From positions 2,670,001 to 2,734,000 of the forward strand of contig CM043968.1 of assembly GCA_014529385.2 (NCBI GenBank): DNA of 64,000 nucleotides, read 5' to 3'. Source of the stretch: Adiantum capillus-veneris (taxonomy: Eukaryota; Streptophyta; Polypodiopsida; Polypodiales; Pteridaceae). Made by a program: the position numbers and the translations under genes. The notes beneath the pieces were generated by a model, which was not told the DNA's origin, made no database searches, and worked only from the letters and a program-made list of their open reading frames with translations. Below, piece after piece: positions 42,176 to 53,083 of this stretch (positions are counted from its first letter, which is position 1; each line of letters begins with the position of its first letter).

Positions 42176-43213
42176 TATCACGTGCACATCTAACCCTATG
42201 TGCATGTGGACAAGGTACTTCAAGTCCAGGGTTTAGGTCAGCTTAGGAAGTGTTCTGACACCTTTGTGAGCCTGTGCGCAGGCCGTGCATGTCCAGGCAC
42301 TTAGAGTAGTTGCATATCTCTGGTTGCACACAACATGATCATCAGCATTACAATTAGTAGCCATCATGAGCATTTTCCAGTGCACAGAACCCATTTTCCC
42401 TATTTTAGCCATTTTTCACTTGCTATTAATAAGTGACTTTATTGGGAAACTCGGTAGGGAAAATTTGCTAAGTTAATATAAAAGAAACCTGGCAATCACT
42501 CAGTAGAGCAGCAGAAACCCAAGAAAGCACAGGCAGAATCTGCAGCAGGCCCTCTAGTGTTTCTCCTCAGCAAGAACCTCATCAAGATCAGCGTTTTTCT
42601 ACAAGCATCTTCAGCACTTAGCGCCAGCGTTTGCAGATCAGCAGCATCAGCGTTTTCACATCAGCAAGCATCAGCGTTTGTAGCAGCTTGTACCAGTGTT
42701 TTTCAGCAGACAAAATCAGCGGAGCTACAGTAGCGTTTTCAGCAGACTGTACCAGCCTGCAGCAGCGTTTTCCAGCCAAATGTACCAACGTTTTTCAGCC
42801 AAATATAGCAGCGTATTCAGCCACTCAAGTCACCATTTTCAGCCAGCAATCATCAACGTCATCGTCGCCCGCGTCGTCTCCGACTTAGATCATCATTGCA
42901 TCATAGCATCGAGAATTTGCATCAGCACCTTTGTACCAAATTTGTGCAATCAATAGCATAGACTTCTCTCGCCATTGAGAGAGGGGCCCTTGGAGGAGGG
43001 TTTGACAACATTCTAGTGTCGTATTTTTCTCTCTCTCTTTCTCAGTCTCAGCACCTTCATTCACAGTGTCTTTTCACTTTGTTTGTGATCATTTGCACTC
43101 TCTCACTAAAGGAATAGAAGGCTCTCCCTTCCGTAAGTAAAAGGAACCCTTGAGCACAATTCGGAATACTCATCTTGAGCAAAGTTCAACATTCACTTCC
43201 GCTGCACCTTACA
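42176..43213 (+). repeat. G-family LTR shared by G1 and G2
   Basis: It starts TATCACGTGCACATC (G-to-A at position 2) and ends GCTGCACCTTACA. It is rich in CAGCGTTTTC-type motifs at 42588-42850. Confidence 0.88.
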
Positions 43214-43231
43214 TTGGTATCAGAGCTTTGG
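43214..43231 (+). promoter_or_regulatory. Element G2 primer-binding site
   Basis: TTGGTATCAGAGCTTTGG follows the LTR directly, initiator tRNA-Met type, identical to element E. Confidence 0.92.
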
Positions 43232-43600
43232 CAGTGTTTTGTATCACTCAAGGAAAGAACCACATAAAATTTTTTGCTTGTTGCGGTCGCACGTAACCCA
43301 AGTCCACTTGGGCGTGTCGATTCCTAATCGTGTTTTTGAAGAGTGACAGGTAAGCCAAGAAAGAAGGGCTTGTCCGGCCTCCCCTTGTTCCTCTTTTCAC
43401 TCATTGAGAGCGGACCATGCACTTAGCGGCCAGCCAATTGACGTGAGGTGGGAAAGAGCACCTTGGTGAGCGCAAGGCCGCCAAGGAGTGCGCCCGCAAG
43501 GAAACTCACAAACCTCAAGAACCCAAGATCCACAAGAACCCAAGTTCCTCGTGAGCTTAAGTACCCAAAATCTCAATGTATGGTCATCACCAGAAGCGGA

Positions 43601-44990
43601 ATGGATACTTTGCGTGGAGGTGATGAGCATGGAGATGGCGAAGAAGAATTTAGGCTTTGGTCAAGTCGATGGTGGACATGATGTTACAACAAGAAGCGCA
43701 ACACACCACCTTGGAGCACGAGCGCGAAGAAAGAAAGGCAACCTTGGATCGCGAGCGTGAGCAAGCACGCTTGGCGGCCGAGGAAAGAAAGGTAGAATTA
43801 GATTGCGAGCGCGAAGAAATACGGTTAGCCTTGGAGCGTGAGTGCGAGCAAGCGCGCATGGCGGCCGAAGACAAAAGGGTAGCCTTGGAGCGTGAGCGTG
43901 AGCAAGCGCGCTTGGCGGTCGAAGAAAGACGAGCGGCCTTGGAGCTAGAGCGTGAGACGCAAAGAGATCAACACATGCAAGAGTTAGTCCTACAAGTACT
44001 TACCTCGAAACCTGAGCCGGTCAAAGATGTTGGTAGTTCATCAAGTAGCTCAAGCAGAGATTCAGACTCCAACAACCCCGTCACTGAGAAGTTGATGTTC
44101 AGTAAGTATGACGGTAAGATGGATGCTACTATTATTCATTCTTGGTTGCATCAATTTAATGCTTACTTTGCGACAACTAAGAAGACAGGAAATAGCAAGG
44201 TTTTGACGGCAACCATTTACCTTGCTGGTGATGCCATTAATTGGTACCACGCATGGCAAGAGGCACAATTGACCGCGCAACTAGAGGAAGCCAAAGAAGG
44301 CGCGTCCCTTTCCTTCAATTGGACCGACTTTGAAGACAAGCTCAAGGCGCGGTTTATGCCACCCCAGTACCTAGCACGATTGAAAGACGATTGGCACAGT
44401 CTCAAGCAAAATGGTATGCCAGCTATGTCTTTCTCTAATCGTGTTTTACAACTCAGCACCCAATTACGCAAATCGAATGATGAGCGCAAGGAGGCATTCT
44501 TTTATGGATTGGACGAGTATATGTACTGGATCTAATTGATCTTAACAAGGCAGTAGCGATTGCTCTCGCACAGGAAATGAAGCATAACAAAGAAAATCCT
44601 AAGGAGAACAAGGCTTCTCATAGTATCTCTCAGACTCCTCAGAACCCACAGAACGGTAAGAATGGTAACTCTTCTAACCAATCTTCCTCTAGTCTATCGA
44701 AAAAGAACACTCAAAATGAATCTAAGGGTAAAGCTAATACACTTGCTAAACCTAAGCTCACCCCCGATGAAAAAGGTGCACAAGGAAATTTAGGAGGATA
44801 CATCATGGCAGAAGAACAAGTCATTTATTCTAAGGAAGGTCCATGTTATCATTGTCACGTAAAGGGTCATATAAAGAAAACATGTCCTAAGATTGAATCT
44901 AACGAATCTAAAGAACCCACAGAACCCACATTCTCTGTTAATGCCATAAATGAGCACACTAGTGTGCACTGTGTCCCAAGTTTCTCATGA
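43601..44990 (+). pseudogene. Element G2 gag
   Basis: It starts at ATG 43601 (MDTLRGGDEHGDGEEEF). A frameshift near 43660 moves to the long frame 43657-44535. Residues 20-105 of that frame are a coiled coil of repeated L-E-R-E-R-E-Q-A-R-L-A-A-E-E-R-type units. A Ser-rich hinge and the gag core follow: FSKYDGKMDATIIHSWLHQF, ATIYLAGDAINWYHAW, DFEDKLKARFMPPQYLARLKDDW. TAA at 44533 breaks the frame; it continues 44577-44990 with the zinc knuckle CYHCHVKGHIKKTCP (about 44844-44888). Coiled coil plus core is usual for this clade of chromoviruses. Confidence 0.85.
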
Positions 44991-44999
44991 TCCTCTCAT

Positions 45000-45492
45000 T
45001 GATGAGTCTCTCATGAAGTGTTATGGTCATGTGAATGGTCAACACATGGTGATCTTGTTTGATTCTGGTAGTATGCATGATGTGATTGGTGACTCTTGTT
45101 GAAAGAGCCCGCTTGGAGATAGCAAGACATCTCCTCTCGAGGTGTCGGGCTTCGCTCCCGGTATGGACTCTCTCATTACACAAGAGTGCCTTGATGTGTT
45201 ATTCACTGTTCAACAAGCGTCCTTCTGCAAAAAAATTGTAGTGTCTCCTCTTTCAGGATGTGACATGATTCTAGGCATTCGATGGTTTCGTGAGCATAAC
45301 CCTCTCATTGATTGGGCAGACAATACTCTCACTTTCAATGCCAACAGTGACTCTCCCATTGTCATTCGTGGCGAGAAAGTTGTTCATTCTTCATCTCTCA
45401 TTTCTAATGTGCAAGCGAAGCTTGAAAAGAAAAAGGAAAAGGAGACTCTCAGTTTTTTCTTCTCCAAAGCACGACACACATGTTTTGCATGA
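45000..45492 (+). pseudogene. Element G2 aspartic protease
   Basis: MVILFDSGSMHDVIGDSC near 45047-45100 carries the catalytic DSG. After TGA near 45102 the frame 45142-45492 has VVSPLSGCDMILGIRWFREHNPLIDW, the flap-to-C-terminal part. It ends with KEKETLSFFFSKA, the same tail found in element E, where ORFX overlaps in the +1 frame. It would cut gag-pol polyproteins. Confidence 0.8.
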
Positions 45493-46142
45493 TAGAGATG
45501 TGATTGTTCACAAGGATGATGGTTTTTCTAGTGAAGCTAACCTCGTTGCAGATACGATCAATCACGAAGAATCGATCTTGGCTCTCAAGTCGAGATCTAA
45601 GGAACCCACTCAGGAAGTATTGTGTGTTCACATGATTAGTCAGCACGCATTGTTCGAGTGTTTCGTTCGTGACGGTTTCTTGTATTTTCATCACCATCTT
45701 TATGTGTTCCCTTTCCACAGGCATGCCGTATTGTACGATGCATATGATTCACTCATAAATGAGCACGGATGTATGCGGATCTCTCTCGACAAGAAGAAAA
45801 GTTTGCATTCAAGGAATTTACATTTCATGTCTCTTTGACACAGTCTTAGAGCAAGCACAAGAAAGATTAACCATCAAGCATCGGCATTTCCATTGTGATT
45901 TGCCACAATTGATAGATTTAGATCAGAAAGTCAAGTTTCGACCCCATTTGTTGCATGTGTTTGGTGAACGGCTTGGCACTCCGTCGCTTTGTTCATCTAC
46001 GTTGCATGCACAGTCTTTCAGGAAGAATAGTCTTTTTCCAGTCATTCTACATGGAATGGGCATGTTCATGTTTTGTGTTGGAAGTGGTTTCAGGAATTTT
46101 CCTCCTCGGAGATTCTTGAAGAAGGTGGACCTACGTCCATAG
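45290..46142 (+). pseudogene. ORFX of element G2, frame-broken copy
   Basis: The shared part starts near KRRLSVFSSPKHDT (about 45440) and runs to a stop at 45836. It matches element E ORFX: SILALKSRSKEPTQEVLCVHM, HALFECFVRDGFLYF, LYVFPFHRHAVLY. It then continues in the frame 45759-46142 with HRHFHCDLPQLIDLD and GTPSLCSSTLHA. It has fewer K-H-D-D-L repeats than E (about one against seven). Two copies sharing the whole protein rule out a random ORF. Confidence 0.7.
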
Positions 46143-46362
46143 ACGCAGTTGGAGCATTGAAGCAGCCACAGATCCCTTTGTGTCGCTTTCGGCGCGGCCC
46201 AGAGAAGCAAGCATTGCAGACCTTTATGAAGTTCAAGTATCGCACGACCCATTCATCAGAGTGGGCCGACGAAGCGTCCTTCCCAAGATTCCAGACATTG
46301 TTGGCAATTTCCCTCGACGCCATACAGTTCGGTACCAGTACCTCACCCTAAAAAGGAGGGGA
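46073..46362 (+). pseudogene. Element G2 chromodomain remnant and polypurine tract
   Basis: It reads WFQEFSSSEILEEGGPTSID, then FRRGPEKQALQTFMKFKYRTTHSSEWADEASFPRF, a diverged chromodomain, and stops at TAA 46349. AAAAAGGAGGGGA precedes the LTR. Confidence 0.75.
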
Positions 46363-47356
46363 TGTCATGTGCACATCTAACCCTATGTGCATGTGGACAA
46401 GCTACTTCAACTCCAGGGTTCAAGTCAGCTTAAAAAGTGTTTTGGCACCTCTGTGAGCCTGTGCGCAGACCGTGCATGTCCAAGCACTTAGAGTAGTTGC
46501 ATATCCTTTGGTTGCACACAGCATGATCATTAGCATCACAGTCACTATCCATCATGAGCATTTAACAATGCACAAAACCCATTTTCCCTATTTTATCCAT
46601 TTTTCACTTATTATTAATAAGTGACTTTGTTGGGAGACTGGTAGGGCCAATTTGCTAAGCTCTATAAAAGAAACCTAGCGCTAGCACTTTCTAGCAGAAG
46701 AGGCAAAAGAAGTGTCTACACTTGCAGTGCACCTTCTCAGCAAGACCAACAGAACTCCCTAGCATTTTCAGCCATCAAGACCAACCTGGCGTTTGTGGAG
46801 TCCCCAGATCAGCCAATGTTTTCAGACTGCAGCAGCTAGCGTTTTCATATTGCAGATTGCAGATCAGTATAGCGTTTTTGCTACAGCCACCTAGCATTTC
46901 CTGCTTGCAGCACTACCTAGCGTTTTGCAATTCCTAGCGACAATTCAGCCCAAGCACTTCAGCGTTTCCAATTTTCAGCACTTAGACTCCGCAAGTACAG
47001 CCCCAAACCTCGCAGATCTCACCTTCACGCAACAGATCTTCGCCGCACGGTCAATCAGCCAGCGTTTTCAGTTTCAGCCCGCTGTTTGCAGATTTTAGCA
47101 TCTGCGTTTTCAGCGCATCACCGTCGCGTCGTCGTCCTCACCGACACAGTGTCAGATTTCAGCAGTCAGTAGATTTACAGATTTCAGCCCCTAGCGTTTT
47201 CAAATTTCAACCCGTCTCGTCGTCGTCATCATTGTCGTCGACAAGTACATCGCATCAAGACCATTGTACCAGATTTGTGCAATCAATAGCATAGACCTCT
47301 CTTGCCATAGAGAGGGGGGCCCTTGGAGGAGGGTTTGACAACAGTCTGGTGTCGTA

Positions 47357-47416
<60 letters not shown>

Positions 47417-47573
47417 CCTTCATTTACAGTGTCATTCACTTTGTTTGTGATCATTTGTACTCTCATTAAAGGAATGGAAGGCTCTCCCTTCTGTAAGTAA
47501 AAGGAACCCTTGAGCACAGTTCGGAGCACTCATCTTGAGCAAAGTTCAACATTTACTTCCGTTGCACCTTATA
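46363..47573 (+). repeat. Element G2 right LTR
   Basis: 1211 bp, TGTCATGTGCACATC...GTTGCACCTTATA; the last CA has become TA. It contains the (CT)n tract at 47360-47412 that is short in the partner LTR. AGCGTTTTC motifs are clustered at 46758-47210. Confidence 0.88.
47360..47412. repeat. (CT)n microsatellite inside G LTR
   Basis: About 52 bp of CT repeats where the partner LTR (about 43030-43050) has only a short CT run, so it expanded after insertion. Confidence 0.95.
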
Positions 47574-48000
47574 TGGCTGGCTGAACTGTTATAGCTTGAG
47601 GAAGTGGCATCCTAGCCACCTGTTCATGGACAGAAATGGTTTGCCTTGGAGCCTCTTGCGACTCCACAACATGAGAATGCTCTCTCTACTGTTGGGACAC
47701 ATTTGGGACCTGCCCATGAGCCTCAATAGGCTCTACTAGATGAGAATATTGCCTTGCTTGCTGTGACACTGGTGGAACTTGCAGAAACTCCATAAACCTA
47801 GGATTCTGCGTTAGAGGGTGAACACATTCACAGCAGCTATCAATTGTCCGGAACACGTCCTCATCTAGTTGCCTAGTCATTATCCCTTGAACTTGTGGTG
47901 CAGTCACATCAATAAAAGGTACAGACAGTGGTGGCCGTGAACTTGTTGAATTCCAAGTTCTTGTACTTTGTGTCTTTGCCCAAAATAAACCAAGGTTCAC
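47574..48000 (-). pseudogene. Element H gag N-terminal fragment
   Basis: The minus frame 47686-48000 contains VQGIMTRQLDEDVF and LTQNPRFMEFLQVPPV, matching element B gag (23270-23395). It continues with damage to 47574, where QAITVQPA aligns with B near 27915-27935. The usual start codon region (atggccgac in B) is not preserved. Confidence 0.8.
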
Positions 48001-48040
48001 TTCTTGAGGAAAAAGTGATGCCGTCCATGCAACGGAACCA

Positions 48041-49377
48041 TGAAACCGACCTGTAGCATTACTAAAGGGCGGTAAAGTTTAGCTTTCACCCGTAAATATA
48101 ACGTCTAACTTTCCCTGTACTTTATGACACAAATTAACTTCATGAGTGAGCCTACAACTAGAATTCACAACTTGGTAGCCAGAGCGCTCTCAAGTAGACA
48201 ACAACCTGATGGCCCCAAAGATTGACATCCCTTTCGGTATTTCTTTATTCTTATTAAACCGGATAATAATTGTAATCTTCTACAAGCTATCCCATTTTTA
48301 TTGGACTGAAATTCCCCTACTCTAGCCCAATTTCAGCAACATAATTACAATAGAAGACATCGCGGTCAATAATCCAAGTAAACGATGATTTCCCACACAC
48401 TTTAGAGCACTTATAAACTGAGCGAGAAATTACAACACGCTGAATTCTCTATTTTTGGCCTCTAAAATGCACCAAAATACTCATTCGATGATTCCCTAGC
48501 TTCCCTGAAGCTCCTGGGACATTTAGGCATCAAAAATGACCAAAACCCTAAACTTGCAAAACAATTACAACAAGCTATAATTCTTTGTTTTGCACTTCAA
48601 ATCGTGGGTAGCTCTCCAGCTCCTGCACCTATAGAATTGCTTCCTCTTTGAATTAGATGAGATTTCTTGCAAGAAATCTCTCTAAATCGTCCTGTTAGCA
48701 CGTGTATCTGCTTTGAATCAGTGATTAGCTCATTCGGTACCTCTGCAAGAGACTCTTTGCCTCGCTAATCGAACATAGAGTCTCCGCAACTATACATAAT
48801 AGATAAAAAGCCCCTGAGCTGGACATCACAAATATGTATTCAAAAGGGAAGAGAGATCATAGATGCACGAGAGCAGAATCATCATGCTACACAAGATAGA
48901 GGAGAAGGCAAGCTTTCCATTAAAGATGTGATCACACCTGCACTCACTACTCACATACACAATGTAGTCATAATAAGCCAAAATCAGCTCTCCCTCTCTC
49001 CCAAATCAATTTTGGGCATCCTCTCCAGCTGATGTGTCCTCTAGATTGTTCTCCAGCAGACAAGTGTCCCGAGTTTGCCCAGCTATTTTAATTTCCTAGT
49101 ATCCACGAACTTATGAGATCTTGCCAAGGGACCTAAATGACTTTGACTGAGCCTAGCTACTTCGCTCCTCGTCAGATTTTAGTGTTGTTTGACCCAACCA
49201 TCTTGTGGCTGCTTGGCCTTGACTCGAGTGGCTGAAGCTCTCGACCATTGGCCGTTCCACGTTGGCCATGCGAAGTCCGGATATTTTTTATTTTAAAAAG
49301 AGGGTCCCACAAATTAGGTCAAAATCAAGGGAACGAAACCAATAAAGAAAGTTAGTTTTTATCACAATCTCGTGACA
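48041..49377 (-). repeat. Element H 5' LTR
   Basis: 1337 bp, TGAAACCGACC...TCGTGACA on the plus strand. It aligns with the D LTR in blocks (ccctttcggtatttctttatt at about 48229; acacgctgaattctct at about 48436), but many G/C positions are A/T. No target duplication could be matched. Confidence 0.85.
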
Positions 49378-49405
49378 ATTTCTTACGACGTTAAAATTCT
49401 CTCTC

Positions 49406-49445
<40 letters not shown>

Positions 49446-50520
49446 AATGTATATACGAGATCTATGGGAACCAAAGCTCAGATCCAATAGCTCTGTCGGC
49501 TTTCAAGATTCTCTTGCAAATTACGTTTTATTCTCCTTAGTCAAATACGTAAAACTTGCATAATACTCTTCTTAGAATAACTAAATATATTGAAACAAAA
49601 TTGAAACACCAAAACAATTAATTAGTTTAATAAGAACATATTTAGATATTGACAGAGCAATATGAAGCTCAAAGCGTGCAACACAGAAGATTAAATTGAA
49701 CTGAAGCTTACTTGCATGCAAGATTAAAGAATATGACGCACAAGTTTAGATTAAACCAAGGCTTACTTGCATCATCGGTGACACTATCAACAAAAACAAG
49801 ATCCCGTAAATTGTTATCGTCTTATCACCAAGACTTTGGTTTCTAAGCTTTAAAAAATGAGTGTATGCAATACGGGTGAGTCTTTCATCGCATATTGTAA
49901 TTACTGTCTACATAGCCCACCATGCAATGACTGTCTACATAGCCCACCATGCAGTAGAGGAGGAATCTCAAAGCTCGAGCGAGGTTTTTCGAGCAATACC
50001 TAAAACGAGCGAGATAGGGCAACACACATATACAAAACAAAAACCAAACATGATTTCTTAGATGACTTCAAGCACAACAACAAAAAATTAATTCAAGATT
50101 GCACCTATTTTTAATGGTAAATCAACCACAATTTTTTGACCGACAAAACCCTTAAAGAGAAATTTAGTGGAACAACCTTCTCTTAAATTTTCCATGTTTA
50201 TATGAGCACAGCTCGAAGTTCGTAGACTGCTTGGGATTCCTAGTATGCTGACTTGTCCATCATGCCTCAACCCAGATTACTAACCCAATGTGCAATGCCC
50301 TTATGCTGAAAGGATTTCTGGGCAACTTCTAACTCTAACTATAACAATGGAGAGAGGCACCTCTTGAAACTGCCACATGGCAACAGAAAGTGAGTCCGGG
50401 TCTACGATTCTCTCTATTTTCTTCACGAGCGTTTAGAGATACCAAACGTCGACTTTGAACTGAGCCTGCCCTTGATGAGAATGGCACCCTCCTCATCTGT
50501 GCTACACAAGAATGGATAGG
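49378..50520. other. Non-coding AT-rich stretch with (CT)n
   Basis: A CT microsatellite at 49399-49442 is followed by AT-rich sequence with a small direct repeat (ctgtctacatagcccaccatgca, near 49908-49953). No gene is supported. Confidence 0.5.
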
Positions 50521-50522
50521 CA

Positions 50523-50580
<58 letters not shown>

Positions 50581-50673
50581 TTCTTTTAATGGGGTGTAGT
50601 CATTGCCATTCGGCAAAGCAACAAACAGGAAATCAAAGGAAGAATCTTTGGCAGGGAAAGGATAGCCTCTCTG

Positions 50674-50727
<54 letters not shown>

Positions 50728-50823
50728 CTTCCTTTTAATGGGGTGTAGGCATTGCCATTCAGCATGGAAGGAAAAAGCAACGAAGAGGAAAGTGAAGAAA
50801 AAATATTTGGCAGGGAAAGGATA
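50521..50823. repeat. Tandem duplication: (CT)n plus about 95-bp unique unit, two copies
   Basis: CT tract 50528-50579 followed by CTTTTAATGGGGTGTAG...GGCAGGGAAAGGATAG. This is repeated as CT tract 50674-50726 followed by the same unique segment to 50823, with small differences. The unit is about 147 bp. Confidence 0.9.
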
Positions 50824-51128
50824 GTACATGCAACATCAGTTCCCAGCCCTCTTTGCCCAACAAAAAAGTTGTAGGTTTGGTCATCGGAATAGAACTCGGT
50901 ACATGCACCGGTAGGGGCCTCGAAACAAGCATCGGTATATTAAAAACAATACCGGTGCATGTAACAGCATGTGTTCCAACCTATGTAACAGCATGTTTTT
51001 TGACGATGTATATACCAGTGCATATATCGATGACACCATACCAGCGTGTATTTCGATGCTTATTCCAACTAATTTTAGAAGAAGCTTTGTCTCGTCGATA
51101 TCTGCACCAATTTTTGTGTGATATGTTG

Positions 51129-51130
<2 letters not shown>

Positions 51131-51179
<49 letters not shown>
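51131..51179. repeat. (CT)n microsatellite
   Basis: About 49 bp of uninterrupted CT. Confidence 0.95.
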
Positions 51180-51181
<2 letters not shown>

Positions 51182-51240
51182 CTTGAAAACTGCCTTCTGC
51201 TTACTGTCTCATCGTGCCTAGTCGGGAAGACCTCCGACAA

Positions 51241-51811
51241 CTACCTCTTAAGATGTGTCACAATTGCCTCGCACAAAGCTGGGTGCAGACACATGTGCAT
51301 GAGCGATGCCAACACACTCTTCAAAATTTTTGTGGGCATATCCTCGACCAGCACGTTGCATGCAGACATGCGGATGACCAAAATCATCGTAAACTCCTTA
51401 CTGCCATTCTCTTTGTCACCATCTAGCTGCATATCCACCATTTACTCCTGCTGCAGCTACTTCTCTATGAAAATCACATTGGACCAGGGGTCCAAGTTGT
51501 CAAAATTCCCTAACGCATCATGCACTATACTGATGTACGCCTGCCATGGAAGAATTCGGCACATAATCCTTTGCACATGGACAATATCATAGCCGGCCTT
51601 GGCGAGAAGAGGAAGAACCTCATGATGAGCACACCAATGGGCCATGTGCAGGAGGCATCTGTATTTCCACATGGAGGGATGCCCCCCTAGGAAAATCGGG
51701 TATATTCTCTCTGGCCCAAAAGAAAAGGGAGTCATGGAGAAGGTGAAGCATGGCATGCTGCAGCCATTGCAAATGTAGCTCCAGGCGAGCCAACGTGGAC
51801 ATGTCCACCAA
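51241..51811 (-). pseudogene. Decayed coding debris, possibly ankyrin-repeat
   Basis: Minus-strand pieces in several frames look protein-like. WKYRCLLHMAHWCAHHEVLPLLAKAGYD (about 51600-51680) resembles an ankyrin helix-turn-helix unit (LHxA..G/HHEVLxLLxxAG). Around it are LARLELHLQWLQHAML (about 51740-51800) and SVLASLMHMCLHPALCEAIVTHL (about 51250-51320). Stops and frame changes separate them. I cannot name the parent gene; a single repeat-like match is weak support. Confidence 0.35.
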
Positions 51812-52174
51812 GTGACCGAGTCAATTAATGGCCCTCAGCAAGAGCCCATCATTGACACCTGCCAATCAAGGCGCAAACAACAGGGTGATGTGGAGGTTGA
51901 AGGCTGAAAAGATATCTTGAAGAAGCTGAAGCCGACCACCTAGGGGCTCAGAGTCTTAGTCCTGACTATTAATAATGTGCAGGCCCAATATTGACCGCCT
52001 CATGAGCATAGTTTGCATTGCAAGATGGCAACAACATCAACACGGGTAAGAAAAAGCTGGAGAGCTGCTCCAGGGTCGTGTCCTGGAGGTCAACAACTTT
52101 TACCTACTAGAATGTATTGGGTTGCCAACACCATCTCCATAGGCTGTTTGATAGAGTAGCCCTCCATGTTCTAT

Positions 52175-52218
<44 letters not shown>

Positions 52219-52560
52219 AAAGGGCAGGCGGATAGACTAGTACACCTTAACAAAAATAAGGATACAACACAAAAGACCCTTACTCGTATGGATTGAGGCA
52301 CATCATTGCGATCAGAAAGCGGTAGGTTGAGGAGGTGGGGCCAAAGGGAGGGTAGTACTTGAATGAAAAGCATTGAGAGGCAGCACAACAGGTGGCAAAT
52401 GGAGTATTGGCAACATCACCATCGTCATTACCAACAAGCATGAAGAATCGGGAACATGCTGGACAAAGCAAGGCAAGGGAGGGAGAGCAAGCGTTCCTGG
52501 GAGTCGAGAGTCCATACTTGCTGGTGGGGACTGGCAGAGGGCAGCGATGGAGACTGGCTT

Positions 52561-52624
<64 letters not shown>

Positions 52625-53083
52625 GCAAAAATCAGCATTTTGGCATAGTTATCGAAAGAATTGCATAGTTGCATGTAAGGCAAATAACTAGTATCCGTGC
52701 AACCATGCATGAGGTACAACTGTTTCAAAAAGTAAATGATAAATATGACCCAAGTCTGTCTCAAAAAACAACTCTACAAAGATCCAAAGAATACATAGGC
52801 GTGCTATTTCCATGGCAATAGATACCACCTACTCAGGCAAACTGACCGAGAGCACCCAACACTCCTGATGCAGTAAACCTTGTAAGAAGACCACAAAGGG
52901 GTGACTCATCTATGATAGGCTTAGACAAGACACAGATTGGAAATCGATACATAACTTCTTTTTCCATTTTTTCTGACAAAGCAAGACGCACATTGACGGC
53001 CACTATACCATTTCCTTTTTACATTTTTTCTGATGAAGCAAGCAACAACAACAACTAGCACATTAAATAAGGAGCTAGCTTTG
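51812..53083. other. Non-coding stretch with two (CT)n tracts
   Basis: CT tracts at about 52178-52216 and 52565-52620. Short ORFs here are dominated by the tracts or lack recognisable features. Confidence 0.5.
52565..52620. repeat. (CT)n microsatellite
   Basis: About 56 bp of CT repeats. Confidence 0.95.

Larger units (their letters stand above)
42176..47573 (+). mobile_element. Element G2: non-autonomous LTR element, sharing its left LTR with G1
   Basis: LTRs are 42176-43213 and 46363-47573, with an initiator-Met primer site at 43214, gag, protease, ORFX and chromodomain. The left LTR is preceded by G1's chromodomain and polypurine tract, so it is also G1's 3' LTR: an internal-LTR-internal-LTR array such as unequal recombination produces. 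RT, RNase H and the integrase core are absent. It ends in the gag of element H. Confidence 0.88.
47574..49377 (-). mobile_element. Element H: gag start and 5' LTR of a minus-strand chromovirus
   Basis: The gag N-terminus is truncated at 47574 by the end of G2; the primer-site-like TGGTTCCGTTGC (element sense) and the LTR 48041-49377 follow. It is of the B/D type but clearly more diverged, so it is probably older. Confidence 0.82.

Noticed and set aside
38336-49377. D and H as two ends of one element split by G
   Set aside because: Orientation and order fit, but the D and H LTRs are far too diverged to have been identical at one insertion, and H lacks a TGCCC right target copy.
50335-50829. 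164-codon ORF with long Arg-Glu repeats
   Set aside because: It is driven by GA/CT microsatellites; the same applies to 52312-52764, 55183-55539, 62295-62654 and 63694-63987.
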